DNA of 64,000 bases from Photobacterium sp. GB-56 (GTDB lineage: Bacteria; Pseudomonadota; Gammaproteobacteria; Enterobacterales; Vibrionaceae). This document shows, piece after piece, positions 43,942-53,576 of this stretch. The notes below the pieces were generated by a model. The model searched no databases and had not been told where the DNA came from. It saw only the letters and a list, made by a program, of their open reading frames with translations. Made by a program: the position numbers and the translations under genes. Position 1 is the stretch's first letter. Each line of letters begins with the position of its first letter. The stretch covers positions 1 to 64,000 of the forward strand of contig NZ_PYNW01000009.1 in the NCBI RefSeq assembly GCF_003026105.1, given 5' to 3'.

Positions 43942-46014
43942 ATGCACATATCCGCACAAATCATGGAGAATGGTGACGACATGCCAACAGAGCAACTAGA
44001 TTATTGGTTTCCTTTGCTGACGGATAATAGCCCCTTCTTTTTTGCCATCCTTGATCGCCAACATAACTATCACTCGGTAAATAATCGCTTTAGTGAAGTT
44101 AGTGGTCTTGAGCGAGAAGAATTACTCGGCAATAACGACACCAATGTCTTCGGTCAACATTATTATCACTCCCTTAAACCTTACTATGAACGTGCATTTA
44201 ACGGCGAAAGTATTGAGGCAGAAGTCGTGCTTAACGATAGCCGACATGAATCAAGTTTACACTTTAGTCTTGCTCCATTATTAGATAGCAACGGCACCGT
44301 ACAACATATTATTCTACATTCCATTGATACCTCTGAACGCCAGATCCTGATCCATTCATTAGAAGAGACAGAACACCAGTTAACACAATTGAATAACTTG
44401 ATCACTGAAGGCATTTGTTTAGTTGAAAATAACATTATTATTAATGCGAATGAACAAGCCGCGATCCAACTTGGTTGTCATTCAAAAAAAGAACTACTGG
44501 GTCGCCCACTGGATCAACTACTGCACGATAATCAGAAACAACCTTGCACCAGTCATCGCTTAAAAAATAATGATAATAAAGAAACTATCACCTACTTCCC
44601 GATTATTCATAACGAACAGACTAAGCCTTTAAAGCTGACCATCTCTCCTGTGAAACAAATGGGGACTGAAGCGTTACTGGTGAAACTCGAAACAATTCAA
44701 GAAAAAGACAATAAGCGCCAACAAGGACAAATTGAACAACTAGTACAAATGGATCCATTAACTGGTTTGCTCAATCGTCACGGCTTTACTCGTCAATTAG
44801 ACCAACTGATGAAAGCAGAAACGCCTGTCGTGATGCTCTATATTGATATTGATAACTTTAAAAATATCAATGATTCACTCGGTCACCACATTGGCGATAA
44901 AGTGCTGCAAGAAATTGCACAACGCTTACGTCGATTACTACCTGAAACCGCAATTTTGGGCTATTTAAGCGGTGATGAGTTTGCGATCCTATTACCAAAC
45001 CCTGAGCATGAACGCACTGGCGAGATTATCTCAGAGCAAATCATAGCGCTGGTTAATCAACCGTTTGAGCTGCGTCACTTTAGAAAGCACTTAGCCTGCT
45101 CAATTGGAATGGTCACCTCCCCGGGGCATGGTAATGATGCACGCATGATGCTACAAAATGCCGATACCGCCATGTATGAAGCAAAACATCGAGGTCGAAA
45201 TCGCTTAGTTGAATTTAATGATGCGATGAGCAAAGAAGCACGAATGCGTTTATGGCTGGAAATAGAGCTACAAAAAGCGCTGCAAAATAATGGCCTCGAA
45301 GTTTGGTATCAACCAAAAGTTAATGCCCGTGACTTTGCGATTGACGGCGCAGAAGCGTTAGTACGTTGGAAACACCCTGTCGAAGGCTATATTAGCCCTG
45401 CCCAATTTATTCCTGTCGCAGAAAGCTCTGGCTTAATTGAACAACTCGGCTGCGCAGTCATGCGTGAGGTCTTCACCACCGTCAGCCTGTGGAAAAAACG
45501 TAAATTGCTAACAGGACGAGTCGCGATTAACTTATCGCCGCAACAGTTTGGTAATTCAGGCTTAATAAACTTTGTTGATAAATTACGTTTATCAACAGAT
45601 GTCAACCCTGCCGATATTACCTTTGAGCTGACAGAAAGTGCGGTAATGAGTGATGGTGAACATACCATCCAAATGCTCAATGCCATTAAGCAACTTGGCT
45701 TTGCACTGTCGATTGATGACTTTGGTACTGGGTATTCGTCACTCTCATATCTTGCGCGTTTTCCGTTAGATGAACTTAAAGTGGATCGCGCGTTTATTCA
45801 AGATATCGACACCATTCCTAAACAGGTAACCTTAATTGAAAACATCATCAACTTAGGTAAATCACTAAAAATGAGTGTGGTCGCCGAAGGGATTGAAACC
45901 CGTCAACAAGCCACACTGCTATCTAATTTAAATTGTGATTATATCCAAGGTTTCCACTTCTATCGTCCCATGCCAAAGCATGAATTAGAAGCCATTTTAC
46001 TGCAAAATAAATGA
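43942..46014 (+). CDS. PAS-GGDEF-EAL c-di-GMP enzyme, RocS-like
   Basis: Cytoplasmic protein with two PAS domains (about 20-125 and 130-230), a GGDEF domain near 275-425 (active-site motif YLSGDEFAIL, so SGDEF) and an EAL domain near 445-690 (EALVRWKHP, NLSPQQF, FELTESAVM, DDFGTGYSSL, KVDRAFIQDI, VAEGIET). All EAL metal and catalytic motifs look intact, so phosphodiesterase activity is likely; cyclase activity is also possible with SGDEF. Its place between ubiT and ubiU matches VC0653 (RocS) of Vibrio cholerae, a rugosity/biofilm regulator. The start is uncertain: ATG 43942 has no ribosome site, while ATG 43981 follows GGTGA and may be the real one. Confidence 0.85.
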   Translation: MHISAQIMENGDDMPTEQLDYWFPLLTDNSPFFFAILDRQHNYHSVNNRFSEVSGLEREELLGNNDTNVFGQHYYHSLKPYYERAFNGESIEAEVVLNDSRHESSLHFSLAPLLDSNGTVQHIILHSIDTSERQILIHSLEETEHQLTQLNNLITEGICLVENNIIINANEQAAIQLGCHSKKELLGRPLDQLLHDNQKQPCTSHRLKNNDNKETITYFPIIHNEQTKPLKLTISPVKQMGTEALLVKLETIQEKDNKRQQGQIEQLVQMDPLTGLLNRHGFTRQLDQLMKAETPVVMLYIDIDNFKNINDSLGHHIGDKVLQEIAQRLRRLLPETAILGYLSGDEFAILLPNPEHERTGEIISEQIIALVNQPFELRHFRKHLACSIGMVTSPGHGNDARMMLQNADTAMYEAKHRGRNRLVEFNDAMSKEARMRLWLEIELQKALQNNGLEVWYQPKVNARDFAIDGAEALVRWKHPVEGYISPAQFIPVAESSGLIEQLGCAVMREVFTTVSLWKKRKLLTGRVAINLSPQQFGNSGLINFVDKLRLSTDVNPADITFELTESAVMSDGEHTIQMLNAIKQLGFALSIDDFGTGYSSLSYLARFPLDELKVDRAFIQDIDTIPKQVTLIENIINLGKSLKMSVVAEGIETRQQATLLSNLNCDYIQGFHFYRPMPKHELEAILLQNK

Positions 46015-46031
46015 GTCAAAAATACCACAAA

Positions 46032-46057
46032 AAAAAGGAGCAATAACGCTCCTTTTT
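46032..46057 (+). terminator. Terminator of the RocS-like gene
   Basis: AAAAAGGAGC pairs perfectly with GCTCCTTTTT around a 6-base loop, followed by ATT. Confidence 0.88.
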
Positions 46058-46162
46058 ATTAATAAAAACAACGAAAACCTGCCTAAAATCAAAGCGCCAT
46101 AAGATAAAGAATTTTAGTATCAAAGGTCATAATTTTATTCAAAGACTGGATGATAAAAAATA

Positions 46163-47170
46163 ATGGAGCTTCTCTGCCCCGCTGGTAACCTTCCAGCCTT
46201 AAAAACCGCAATTGATAATGGTGCAGATGCCGTTTATATCGGTTTCAAGGATGATACTAACGCCCGCCATTTTGCAGGTTTAAACTTTACAGGCCGTAAA
46301 CTCGAAAAAGCCGTACAGTACGTAAAAGATCACGACCGTAAATTACATATTGCACTCAACACCTTTGCCCATCCCGATGGTTTCAACCGCTGGACAAAAG
46401 CGGTAGATAATGCAGCCGCTATGGGGGTTGATGCGCTGATTGTCGCTGATATTGCAGTGCTTGAATATGCCGCTACAACGTATCCAGATTTAGAACTTCA
46501 CCTATCAGTACAAGCTTCAGCAACTAACACTGCCGCGATTGATTTTTATAAACAAAATTTCAATATAAAGCGTGTTGTACTGCCTCGGGTTTTATCGATT
46601 CATCAAGTAAAACAACTGGCGCGTAATACAGATATGGAGCTAGAAGTCTTTGCTTTTGGTAGCCTATGTATTATGTCTGAAGGGCGTTGCTACTTATCGT
46701 CTTACATGACCGGTGAATCTCCTAATACTGTAGGCGCTTGTTCACCAGCCAAATTTGTCCGTTGGCAAGAAACGCCACAAGGCTTAGAGTCTCGCTTAAA
46801 CGAAGTACTGATTGACCGCTATGGCCATGGTGAAAACGCTGGCTACCCTACACTGTGTAAAGGTCGCTTTGATATCAACATCGATGGTGAGAACAAACGC
46901 TATCACGCCCTTGAAGAGCCAACGAGCCTCAATACCCTGGAGATTCTTCCTGAGCTATTTAAGGCCAATATCGCCTCAGTAAAAATTGAAGGTCGTCAGC
47001 GTAGCCCTGCTTATGTTGAACAGGTCACCCGCACATGGCGTGCAGCGATTGATCACTATTTAGCTAATCCAGAAGGCTACCAAGTAAATCCTGCTTGGAA
47101 TGCATGTCTTGGTAATGTATCAGAAGGTAAACAAACCACACTCGGTGCTTATCACCGTAAATGGCAATAG
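46163..47170 (+). CDS. ubiU: UbiU, U32-family subunit of oxygen-independent ubiquinone hydroxylase
   Basis: With UbiV forms an iron-sulfur heterodimer that hydroxylates the ubiquinone ring without oxygen, using prephenate. Previously annotated as a U32 peptidase. The N-terminus [39 protein letters not shown], and the Cys cluster ([33 protein letters not shown]) carry the four Fe-S cysteines. 335 residues, close to 331 in Escherichia coli. It overlaps nothing and is followed 10 bases later by ubiV. Confidence 0.94.
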   Translation: MELLCPAGNLPALKTAIDNGADAVYIGFKDDTNARHFAGLNFTGRKLEKAVQYVKDHDRKLHIALNTFAHPDGFNRWTKAVDNAAAMGVDALIVADIAVLEYAATTYPDLELHLSVQASATNTAAIDFYKQNFNIKRVVLPRVLSIHQVKQLARNTDMELEVFAFGSLCIMSEGRCYLSSYMTGESPNTVGACSPAKFVRWQETPQGLESRLNEVLIDRYGHGENAGYPTLCKGRFDINIDGENKRYHALEEPTSLNTLEILPELFKANIASVKIEGRQRSPAYVEQVTRTWRAAIDHYLANPEGYQVNPAWNACLGNVSEGKQTTLGAYHRKWQ

Positions 47171-47180
47171 GAGCCAAACC

Positions 47181-48059
47181 ATGAAATATTCTCTTGGCCC
47201 ATTACTTTACTTCTGGCCTAAAAATGATGTTGAAACGTTTTACCAACAAGCAAAAAACAGCAATGTTGATATCATTTATTTAGGCGAAAGTGTATGTTCA
47301 AAACGCCGTGAGCTAAAGCCTGCACAATGGTTAGAGATCGCGAAAGATATTGCCGATAGTGGAAAACAAGTCGTGCTATCGACAATGGCGCTACTCGAAG
47401 CGCCAAGCGAAGTGAATATCATGAAAAAGTACATCGATAATGGTGATTTTATCATTGAAGCTAACGACGTCTCTGCGATTCAATTAGCCTCTGAAGCAAA
47501 AATTCCTTTTGTCGTCGGTCCTGCGGTTAACTGTTATAACGCCCAAACATTAAACCTGTTTTTAAAACAAGGTATGACCCGCTGGTGTATGCCAGTTGAG
47601 TTATCACGTGAATGGTTAAATAACACCTTAATTGAATGTGAAAAACTTGGCATTCGCAATCAATTTGAAACGGAAGTGTTTAGCTATGGCTATCTACCGT
47701 TAGCATATTCTGCCCGTTGCTTTACCGCTCGCGCAGAAAATCGCGCCAAAGATGACTGTGAAACCTGCTGTATCAAGTATCCACAAGGGATCACGGTTAA
47801 TAGCCAAGAAAACCAAAAAGTCTTTACCCTAAATGGTATTCAGACTCAATCAGGCTACTGCTATAACCTAATAAACGATCTTAAAGGTATGGCTGATATC
47901 GTTGATGTCGTGCGTTTAAGTCCACTGGGTCTTGATACATTATCTTTAGTGGATGATTTCCGTGCTAATGAACAAAGTGCAACTCGTCATCAACTAGAGG
48001 ATAGCCATCAATGTAATGGTTATTGGCATAGCTTAGCTGGATTGAACATCAGCGAGTAA
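47181..48059 (+). CDS. ubiV: UbiV, partner of UbiU
   Basis: Second Fe-S subunit of the oxygen-independent ubiquinone hydroxylase. N-terminus [36 protein letters not shown] segment, and the cluster-binding run [22 protein letters not shown] near residues 180-200. I chose ATG 47181, preceded by AGGAG, giving 292 residues, exactly the Escherichia coli length. An in-frame start at 47100 lies inside ubiU. It forms an operon with ubiU. Confidence 0.94.
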   Translation: MKYSLGPLLYFWPKNDVETFYQQAKNSNVDIIYLGESVCSKRRELKPAQWLEIAKDIADSGKQVVLSTMALLEAPSEVNIMKKYIDNGDFIIEANDVSAIQLASEAKIPFVVGPAVNCYNAQTLNLFLKQGMTRWCMPVELSREWLNNTLIECEKLGIRNQFETEVFSYGYLPLAYSARCFTARAENRAKDDCETCCIKYPQGITVNSQENQKVFTLNGIQTQSGYCYNLINDLKGMADIVDVVRLSPLGLDTLSLVDDFRANEQSATRHQLEDSHQCNGYWHSLAGLNISE

Positions 48060-48072
48060 TTATTTAAATAAA

Positions 48073-48094
48073 AAAAGCCGCTAATGCGGCTTTT
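48073..48094. terminator. Bidirectional terminator between ubiV and nlpI
   Basis: AAAAGCCGC and GCGGCTTTT form a 9-bp stem with loop TAAT, flanked by A and T runs, between convergent genes. Confidence 0.9.
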
Positions 48095-48098
48095 CTTT

Positions 48099-49019
48099 TT
48101 ATCCCCCAGGGACTACTGGGACGGTTTCTTCATTTTGTGTATCAGGGGATTGATCTTGATACGCAGAGTATAATCGACTGAGCTCCAGGAGCGACAACCG
48201 GTGTTCAATAAACTCATACACATTCCCCGCTAACGCCAATTTATAGAGCATTACCGCAGTAGAATAATCCTGATTGTTCTGATGTAGCTTACCGAGATAA
48301 AAATACGCTTCTGTTAAATGTTCAGCAAGTTGATCGTTATTTTCGCTCTGCTGTGCAATATCACTGAGTAATTCTCGCTCTGTAATTTGCCCTAAAAACA
48401 GACGTACCAATTGCCATCCCCACGCTTTTTTATCACTGGCATCATAGCGCTGTTTTAATTGAGCTTGCGCCTTCTCTGGGCTTAATTCAACATCATTAAG
48501 GTATAGCCAGATCACGCGATACGGATCATTATGATCCTGTTCGTAATGAGGCAAAAGATCTTGATTCGCTAATTCATAGCGCTCACCGTAGTACAGGGCA
48601 ATACCGCGATTACGTTGTGCATAAAGATGGTTAGGCGCTAACTCTAAGGTAGAATCAAACGCTTCATAAGCCGCATCAAAATGTGCCATTTGGGTAAAAT
48701 AGACCCCTAACACATTATATAAATCGGGTTGGTTCGGCTCTAAATTGAGGGATTTATTAAAATCTAATCGCGCTAAATCACGCAACCCTAAGCTGTCATT
48801 AACTAGCCCACGCTCGTAATATATTTTCGCTAATGTTGCCTGTGGAATATCGTCTCGCTGCAAAATTTGATCAATGCGAGCTAATTGAATTTGCTGCTGT
48901 AAAGTTGGCTGAAATGGAATAGCCATCGGTGGATGAGTCCACTTGGTTGGCATCGCCGAACAGCCTGTTAGCATCATCGCTACAGTCATAACGGCAAATG
49001 TAAAGCGAGTTGCTATCAA
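48099..49019 (-). CDS. nlpI: Outer-membrane lipoprotein NlpI
   Basis: TPR-containing lipoprotein that in enterobacteria scaffolds peptidoglycan hydrolases and aids MepS degradation. Signal peptide with lipobox MMLTGCSA, then TPR-like repeats (LARLDFNKSLNLEPNQPDLYNVLGVYF, YEAFDSTLELAPNHLYAQRNRG, shown only in parts) from about residue 60 to 150. 306 residues. It lies downstream of pnp in the same orientation, as in Escherichia coli, but each gene has its own terminator. Confidence 0.92.
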   Translation of the reverse strand: MIATRFTFAVMTVAMMLTGCSAMPTKWTHPPMAIPFQPTLQQQIQLARIDQILQRDDIPQATLAKIYYERGLVNDSLGLRDLARLDFNKSLNLEPNQPDLYNVLGVYFTQMAHFDAAYEAFDSTLELAPNHLYAQRNRGIALYYGERYELANQDLLPHYEQDHNDPYRVIWLYLNDVELSPEKAQAQLKQRYDASDKKAWGWQLVRLFLGQITERELLSDIAQQSENNDQLAEHLTEAYFYLGKLHQNNQDYSTAVMLYKLALAGNVYEFIEHRLSLLELSRLYSAYQDQSPDTQNEETVPVVPGG

Positions 49020-49105
49020 AGCGCTTCTCCCTAAGGCTTAATAATCACGATCCTATTGTATTACTCTACACCATAGAACACGGCATGATGTTTTTTAGAT
49101 AACAA

Positions 49106-49127
49106 AAAGGGGCTAGATAGCCCCTTT
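49106..49127 (-). terminator. Terminator of pnp
   Basis: AAAGGGGCTA pairs perfectly with TAGCCCCTTT with a 2-base inner loop, followed on the minus strand by TTTTTG. Confidence 0.85.
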
Positions 49128-49150
49128 ATATCATGCTTTTAGCAAAAAAC

Positions 49151-51277
49151 TTAGCCTTGAGGCTGTTCGTTTTGAGCTGGCGCTTCAGCAGCAGGTGTTT
49201 CAACTGCTTCTTTCATGCTTAGACGGATACGGCCTTGACGGTCGATTTCTAGCACTTTAACTTGAACTTCTTGACCCATTTGTAGGTAGTCAGACACTTT
49301 CTCTACACGATCTTGTGAGATTTGAGAAATGTGTACTAGACCTTCTTTAGTACCAATCACAGATACAAACGCACCGAAATCAACGATACGCATTACTTTA
49401 CCTGTGTAGATACGACCTACTTCAACGTCAGCTGTGATTTCTTCGATACGACGGATTGCTTCTTTCGCAGCAGTACCTTCAGTCGCAGCGATCTTCACTG
49501 TGCCATCATCTTCGATCTCGATTGTAGTACCCGTTTCTTCAGTAAGTGCACGAATAACAGCACCACCTTTACCGATAACATCTTTGATCTTCTCAGGGTT
49601 GATCTTCATCGTATGGATACGAGGAGCGAACTGAGAGATATCTTCACGTGGAGTATTGATTGCGTTATCCATTACGCTAAGGATGTGCTTACGCGCGCCT
49701 TTAGCTTGGTTAAGAGCAATCTGCATGATCTCTTTAGTGATACCTTCGATCTTGATATCCATTTGAAGTGCAGTAATACCGTCATCAGTACCTGCTACTT
49801 TAAAGTCCATGTCACCTAGGTGATCTTCGTCACCAAGGATGTCAGAAAGAACAACGAAATCGTCGCCTTCTTTAACAAGACCCATTGCGATACCCGCAAC
49901 AGACGCTTTAATTGGCACACCAGCGTCCATAAGAGCAAGAGACGTACCACATACAGAAGCCATTGAAGATGAACCGTTAGATTCAGTGATTTCTGATACT
50001 ACACGTACTGTGTATGGGAATTCGTCTACAGATGGCATTACAGCAGCAATACCACGCTTAGCCAGTTTACCGTGACCAATTTCACGACGCTTAGGCGAAC
50101 CTACAAAACCCGTCTCACCTACACAGTATGGAGGGAAGTTGTAGTGTAGTAGGAAGTGATCTTTCGTCTCACCAGTTAGACCATCAATGATCTGTGCGTC
50201 ACGTTGTGTACCCAATGTTGCAGTAACAAGTGCCTGAGTTTCACCACGAGTAAATAGTGAAGAACCGTGAGTACGTGGAAGGACACCAGTACGTACGTCT
50301 AACGCACGAACCATGTCTTTTTCACGACCATCAATACGTGGATTACCCGCAATAATGCGACCACGTACAACTGTCTTCTCTAGATCGTGGAAGATAGTGT
50401 GGATTTCTTTTGTATTTGCTTCTGCATCTTCAGCAAGAATTGCATCGTTAACTTCACCAGCAATCTCATGAATGCGGTCGTAACGCGCCATTTTCTCAGT
50501 GATTTGGTAAGCATCAACAAGCTTAGCTTCAGCAAGCTCTGCGATCTTATTTTTAAGTGCAGTGTTCTCTTGAGGAGCAACCCAATCCCAAGCTGGTGTA
50601 GCCACTTCAGCAGCAAACTCGTTGATTGCATTGATAGCAACTTGTTGTTGGTCATGACCAAATACAACCGCTTGTAGCATTTGCTCTTCAGATAGACGAT
50701 CAGCTTCTGACTCAACCATTAGTACAGCATCTTTTGTACCAGCAACAACAAGATCTAGACGGCTTTCTTCTAGCTCAACATTGCTTGGGTTAAGTACGAA
50801 TTGATCGTTGATGTAACCAACACGTGCCGCACCGATAGGACCATTAAATGGAATACCAGAAATAGCAAGTGCTGCAGATGTACCGATCATAGTTACGATG
50901 TCAGGGCTTACTGCAGGGTTAACAGAAACCACAGTAGCGATAACTTGAACTTCGTTTTTGAAATCGTCAGGGAATAGTGGGCGGATTGGACGGTCAATTA
51001 GACGTGCAGTCAGAGTTTCGCCTTCAGAAGGGCGACCTTCGCGCTTGAAGAAACCACCAGGAATTTTACCTGCAGCGTAAGTACGCTCTTGGTAGTTCAC
51101 TGTTAGTGGGAAGAAGTCTTGGCCTTCTACTGCTGTTTTCTTACCAACAACAGAAACGAACACAGAAGTGTCGTCCATGCTAACCATTACTGCAGCCGTC
51201 GCTTGACGTGCCATAACACCAGTCTCTAGAGTAACCGTGTGGTTACCGTACTGGAAAGTCTTTACGATAGGATTCAC
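49151..51277 (-). CDS. pnp: Polyribonucleotide nucleotidyltransferase (PNPase)
   Basis: Phosphorolytic 3'-5' exoribonuclease and degradosome subunit. Two RNase PH domains are visible ([38 protein letters not shown] segment near residue 50-85 and [19 protein letters not shown] near 395). A KH domain ([16 protein letters not shown] near 555) and an S1 domain ([19 protein letters not shown] near 620) follow. 708 residues. Start ATG follows AAGGAAATT. Downstream of rpsO, behind a leader hairpin typical of RNase III autoregulation. Confidence 0.97.
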   Translation of the reverse strand: MNPIVKTFQYGNHTVTLETGVMARQATAAVMVSMDDTSVFVSVVGKKTAVEGQDFFPLTVNYQERTYAAGKIPGGFFKREGRPSEGETLTARLIDRPIRPLFPDDFKNEVQVIATVVSVNPAVSPDIVTMIGTSAALAISGIPFNGPIGAARVGYINDQFVLNPSNVELEESRLDLVVAGTKDAVLMVESEADRLSEEQMLQAVVFGHDQQQVAINAINEFAAEVATPAWDWVAPQENTALKNKIAELAEAKLVDAYQITEKMARYDRIHEIAGEVNDAILAEDAEANTKEIHTIFHDLEKTVVRGRIIAGNPRIDGREKDMVRALDVRTGVLPRTHGSSLFTRGETQALVTATLGTQRDAQIIDGLTGETKDHFLLHYNFPPYCVGETGFVGSPKRREIGHGKLAKRGIAAVMPSVDEFPYTVRVVSEITESNGSSSMASVCGTSLALMDAGVPIKASVAGIAMGLVKEGDDFVVLSDILGDEDHLGDMDFKVAGTDDGITALQMDIKIEGITKEIMQIALNQAKGARKHILSVMDNAINTPREDISQFAPRIHTMKINPEKIKDVIGKGGAVIRALTEETGTTIEIEDDGTVKIAATEGTAAKEAIRRIEEITADVEVGRIYTGKVMRIVDFGAFVSVIGTKEGLVHISQISQDRVEKVSDYLQMGQEVQVKVLEIDRQGRIRLSMKEAVETPAAEAPAQNEQPQG

Positions 51278-51382
51278 GTGAATTTCCTTAAATATATTCC
51301 GCTTTCTATTTGCTTGCTAATTATAACTAAGACAAACAACAGCGTCATGTGATGATATTCACTTTCATGTAATTTCACGTAT

Positions 51383-51430
51383 CGCGACTAAGGAAATATC
51401 TCATCATGATGAGGTATTTTATTAGCCGCG
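51383..51430 (-). promoter_or_regulatory. pnp leader hairpin (RNase III-type)
   Basis: A nearly perfect 20-bp stem, CGCG-TAA-AAATA-CTCATCATGATGAG-TATTT-TTA-CGCG, about 105-150 bases upstream of the pnp start. In Escherichia coli RNase III cuts such a hairpin in the pnp leader, after which PNPase degrades its own message. The structure is visible here; the regulation is inferred from the family. Confidence 0.75.
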
Positions 51431-51628
51431 ACCTAAAGGTCGACGAAAACGACTCGTGATACATAAAAATGGGATTAACTACAGCTTCTCTTTTTATCTA
51501 TCATATTCCTGCCTTAGCATGCATACAACAAACATAAGATTAACTTCGGTACAGATAGTAGACGAAATTGAGGAAAATAACAGAAGGAAAAATATAAACT
51601 GCGGTATGTATTATCTTTTAAAACAAAA
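51431..51628. other. Upstream part of the pnp leader
   Basis: AT-rich spacer between rpsO and the pnp hairpin, probably holding the pnp promoter. A 66-codon plus-strand frame (51456-51656) crosses the rpsO terminator, has no ribosome site and is not called. Confidence 0.4.
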
Positions 51629-51654
51629 AGAAAGGAGCCATAAGGCTCCTTTCT
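51629..51654 (-). terminator. Terminator of rpsO
   Basis: AGAAAGGAGCC pairs perfectly with GGCTCCTTTCT around a 4-base loop, followed on the minus strand by TTTTTG. It separates rpsO from pnp, allowing partial readthrough. Confidence 0.9.
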
Positions 51655-51664
51655 AAAAGCAATC

Positions 51665-51934
51665 TTAGCGACGTAGGCCTAGACGCTTGATTAGGTCTTG
51701 GTAACGATCTAGGTTCTTACCTTTTAGGTAATCTAGAAGCTTACGACGACGAGAAACCATACGTAGCAGACCGCGACGGCTGTGGTGGTCGTGTTTGTGG
51801 TTAGCAAAGTGACCTTGAAGGTGGTTGATTTGCGCTGTTAAAAGTGCAACCTGAACTTCAGGAGAACCAGTATCATTTTCACATTGTGCGTATTCTGCAA
51901 CGATTGCTGCTTTAGTTTCTGCATTCAGAGACAT
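51665..51934 (-). CDS. rpsO: 30S ribosomal protein S15
   Basis: Small-subunit protein binding 16S rRNA early in assembly. 89 residues, with the canonical [21 protein letters not shown] and [21 protein letters not shown] (shown in part). Ribosome site AGGAATG precedes the ATG. S15 often represses its own mRNA through a pseudoknot in this leader; not resolved here by eye. Confidence 0.98.
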   Translation of the reverse strand: MSLNAETKAAIVAEYAQCENDTGSPEVQVALLTAQINHLQGHFANHKHDHHSRRGLLRMVSRRRKLLDYLKGKNLDRYQDLIKRLGLRR

Positions 51935-52131
51935 AACTCATTCCTAATACAAAGATGTTTTAATTTGTGCCGCCAATCTCTGATTCAGCCGGCACCCAAG
52001 CCGCGGATTATACTGATCGATATAGATAACTACAAGCGAATAATTAGTAACCACGACAATAATAAACAATAAATAGAAGTCTTCATTGCATTCTTTAAAA
52101 GCAAAGCAGTAAGTGGTTCTACCGTTGTCAA

Positions 52132-53082
52132 TTAATCTTGCTGATGTTCATTCGCCATGACGCGTTTTGGCGCTAGCATACCTTTAAGATCGATAGTCCC
52201 CACACCAATAAACTCACGCTCAGAGCCGACAGAAATACGTACTAAGGTCCCTTTTGCAGGAACATTGTCAGCTTCTACCGGATTACCATTAAGCACATGC
52301 ACCGCAACCTCAGCACTGATATTCACTTCAGGCAAATCTTGTACTGCGGTGTCAGTTGGTAGCAATAACGCATCCAGCACAGAGCCTGGTTCTACCTCAT
52401 TGGCTTTTGCATCATCAAGCATCTCTTGTAACTGCTCAATAGTAACCATTCGCTCATACGGGAAGTTAGAAACCCCTGTACGACGCAACATGATAACGTG
52501 AGCACCACAACCTAACATTTCGCCCAGATCATCAACGATAGTACGAATATAAGTACCTTTTGATACATGAAGTTCCATTTCAACTTCATTATTATCAAAA
52601 CGCAGTAAATCAACAGAATAAACAGTAATTTTTCGTGATTCACGAGGAACCTCGACGCCTTCACGTGCATATTCGTATAATTTACGCCCTTTGTACTTCA
52701 GCGCAGAATACATTGATGGGATCTGATCTGTTGTACCACGGAACTTATCAATACACGCTTCGAGTTGCTCACGATTAACGTTCACATCACGTGTTTCAAC
52801 TACTTCGCCATCAGAATCAGAAGTATCAGTACGTTCGCCCAGTTTTGCGATCACACGATAGCGTTTATCTGAATCTAACAAGAACTGAGAGAACTTTGTT
52901 GCTTCACCAAAACAGATGGGCAGCATACCCGTCGCCAAAGGATCAAGCGCACCAGTATGGCCCGCCTTTTGAGCAAAAAAGATACGTTTTACTTTCTGTA
53001 AGGTATCGTTTGAACTAATTCCCGTAGGCTTATCAACTAAAATGACACCATTAATTGGGCGACCTTTACGACGACGTGCCAT
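52132..53082 (-). CDS. truB: tRNA pseudouridine(55) synthase
   Basis: Makes pseudouridine 55 in the T loop of all elongator tRNAs. The catalytic Asp lies in [23 protein letters not shown] near residue 42-64 (shown in part). [13 protein letters not shown] near 175 and [12 protein letters not shown] follow, plus a C-terminal PUA domain with an extended acidic linker. 316 residues. It starts 2 bases past the rbfA stop. Part of the nusA-infB-rbfA-truB operon. Confidence 0.96.
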   Translation of the reverse strand: MARRRKGRPINGVILVDKPTGISSNDTLQKVKRIFFAQKAGHTGALDPLATGMLPICFGEATKFSQFLLDSDKRYRVIAKLGERTDTSDSDGEVVETRDVNVNREQLEACIDKFRGTTDQIPSMYSALKYKGRKLYEYAREGVEVPRESRKITVYSVDLLRFDNNEVEMELHVSKGTYIRTIVDDLGEMLGCGAHVIMLRRTGVSNFPYERMVTIEQLQEMLDDAKANEVEPGSVLDALLLPTDTAVQDLPEVNISAEVAVHVLNGNPVEADNVPAKGTLVRISVGSEREFIGVGTIDLKGMLAPKRVMANEHQQD

Positions 53083-53084
53083 GC

Positions 53085-53483
53085 TTATTCCTCGCCTTTC
53101 TCTTCGTCTTCATCACCACGACGATCTTCATCGTCACGTACCGCTTTCGATACTAGGTTTGAAATACGCATACCTTCTGTTAGAGACTGATCAAAAATAA
53201 AGTTCAGCTCAGGTGTTACACGTAAACGGATCTCTTTACCTAATAGTGAACGAATGTAAGGCGCCATTTCACGTAATGCTTCTAGGCTACCTTCAGCGGT
53301 TTGCTCACCGATTGGGAAAAACGTCACATAGATTTTGGCGTAATTCATATCACGTGATACATCAACGCTTGAAATCGTTGTCATTGCGATCGCTGGATCT
53401 TTGATTTCACGCTGTAGAATTACAGCTAATTCTTTTTGTAGCTGCTGTGCTACACGTTGGGTACGGCTAAATTCTTTTGCCAT
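53085..53483 (-). CDS. rbfA: Ribosome-binding factor A
   Basis: KH-fold factor for late 30S subunit maturation and cold adaptation. [24 protein letters not shown] at the N-terminus and [19 protein letters not shown] near 50 (shown in parts), then [14 protein letters not shown]. 132 residues, with a highly acidic tail ([16 protein letters not shown]). Tightly coupled to truB, and separated from infB by a hairpin. Confidence 0.95.
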   Translation of the reverse strand: MAKEFSRTQRVAQQLQKELAVILQREIKDPAIAMTTISSVDVSRDMNYAKIYVTFFPIGEQTAEGSLEALREMAPYIRSLLGKEIRLRVTPELNFIFDQSLTEGMRISNLVSKAVRDDEDRRGDEDEEKGEE

Positions 53484-53520
53484 TTTGTTGCTCTCTCTAA
53501 GAATAGGGCTCTTGAAAGAA

Positions 53521-53540
53521 TGGGGAGCCGAAGCTCCCCA
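53521..53540 (-). promoter_or_regulatory. Perfect hairpin between infB and rbfA
   Basis: TGGGGAGC and GCTCCCCA form a perfect 8-bp stem with a CGAA (UUCG on the RNA) loop and no strong U-tract. It may be an mRNA processing or stabilising element, or a weak attenuator that lowers rbfA/truB relative to infB. Confidence 0.6.
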
Positions 53541-53576
53541 TAATCATGTTGTTGAATCAGTTAGCGACGTTGATAA

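Noticed and set aside
46015..46162. Possible FNR box before ubiU
   Set aside because: Only one half (ATCAA) is recognisable; the other half does not match TTGAT at the right spacing.
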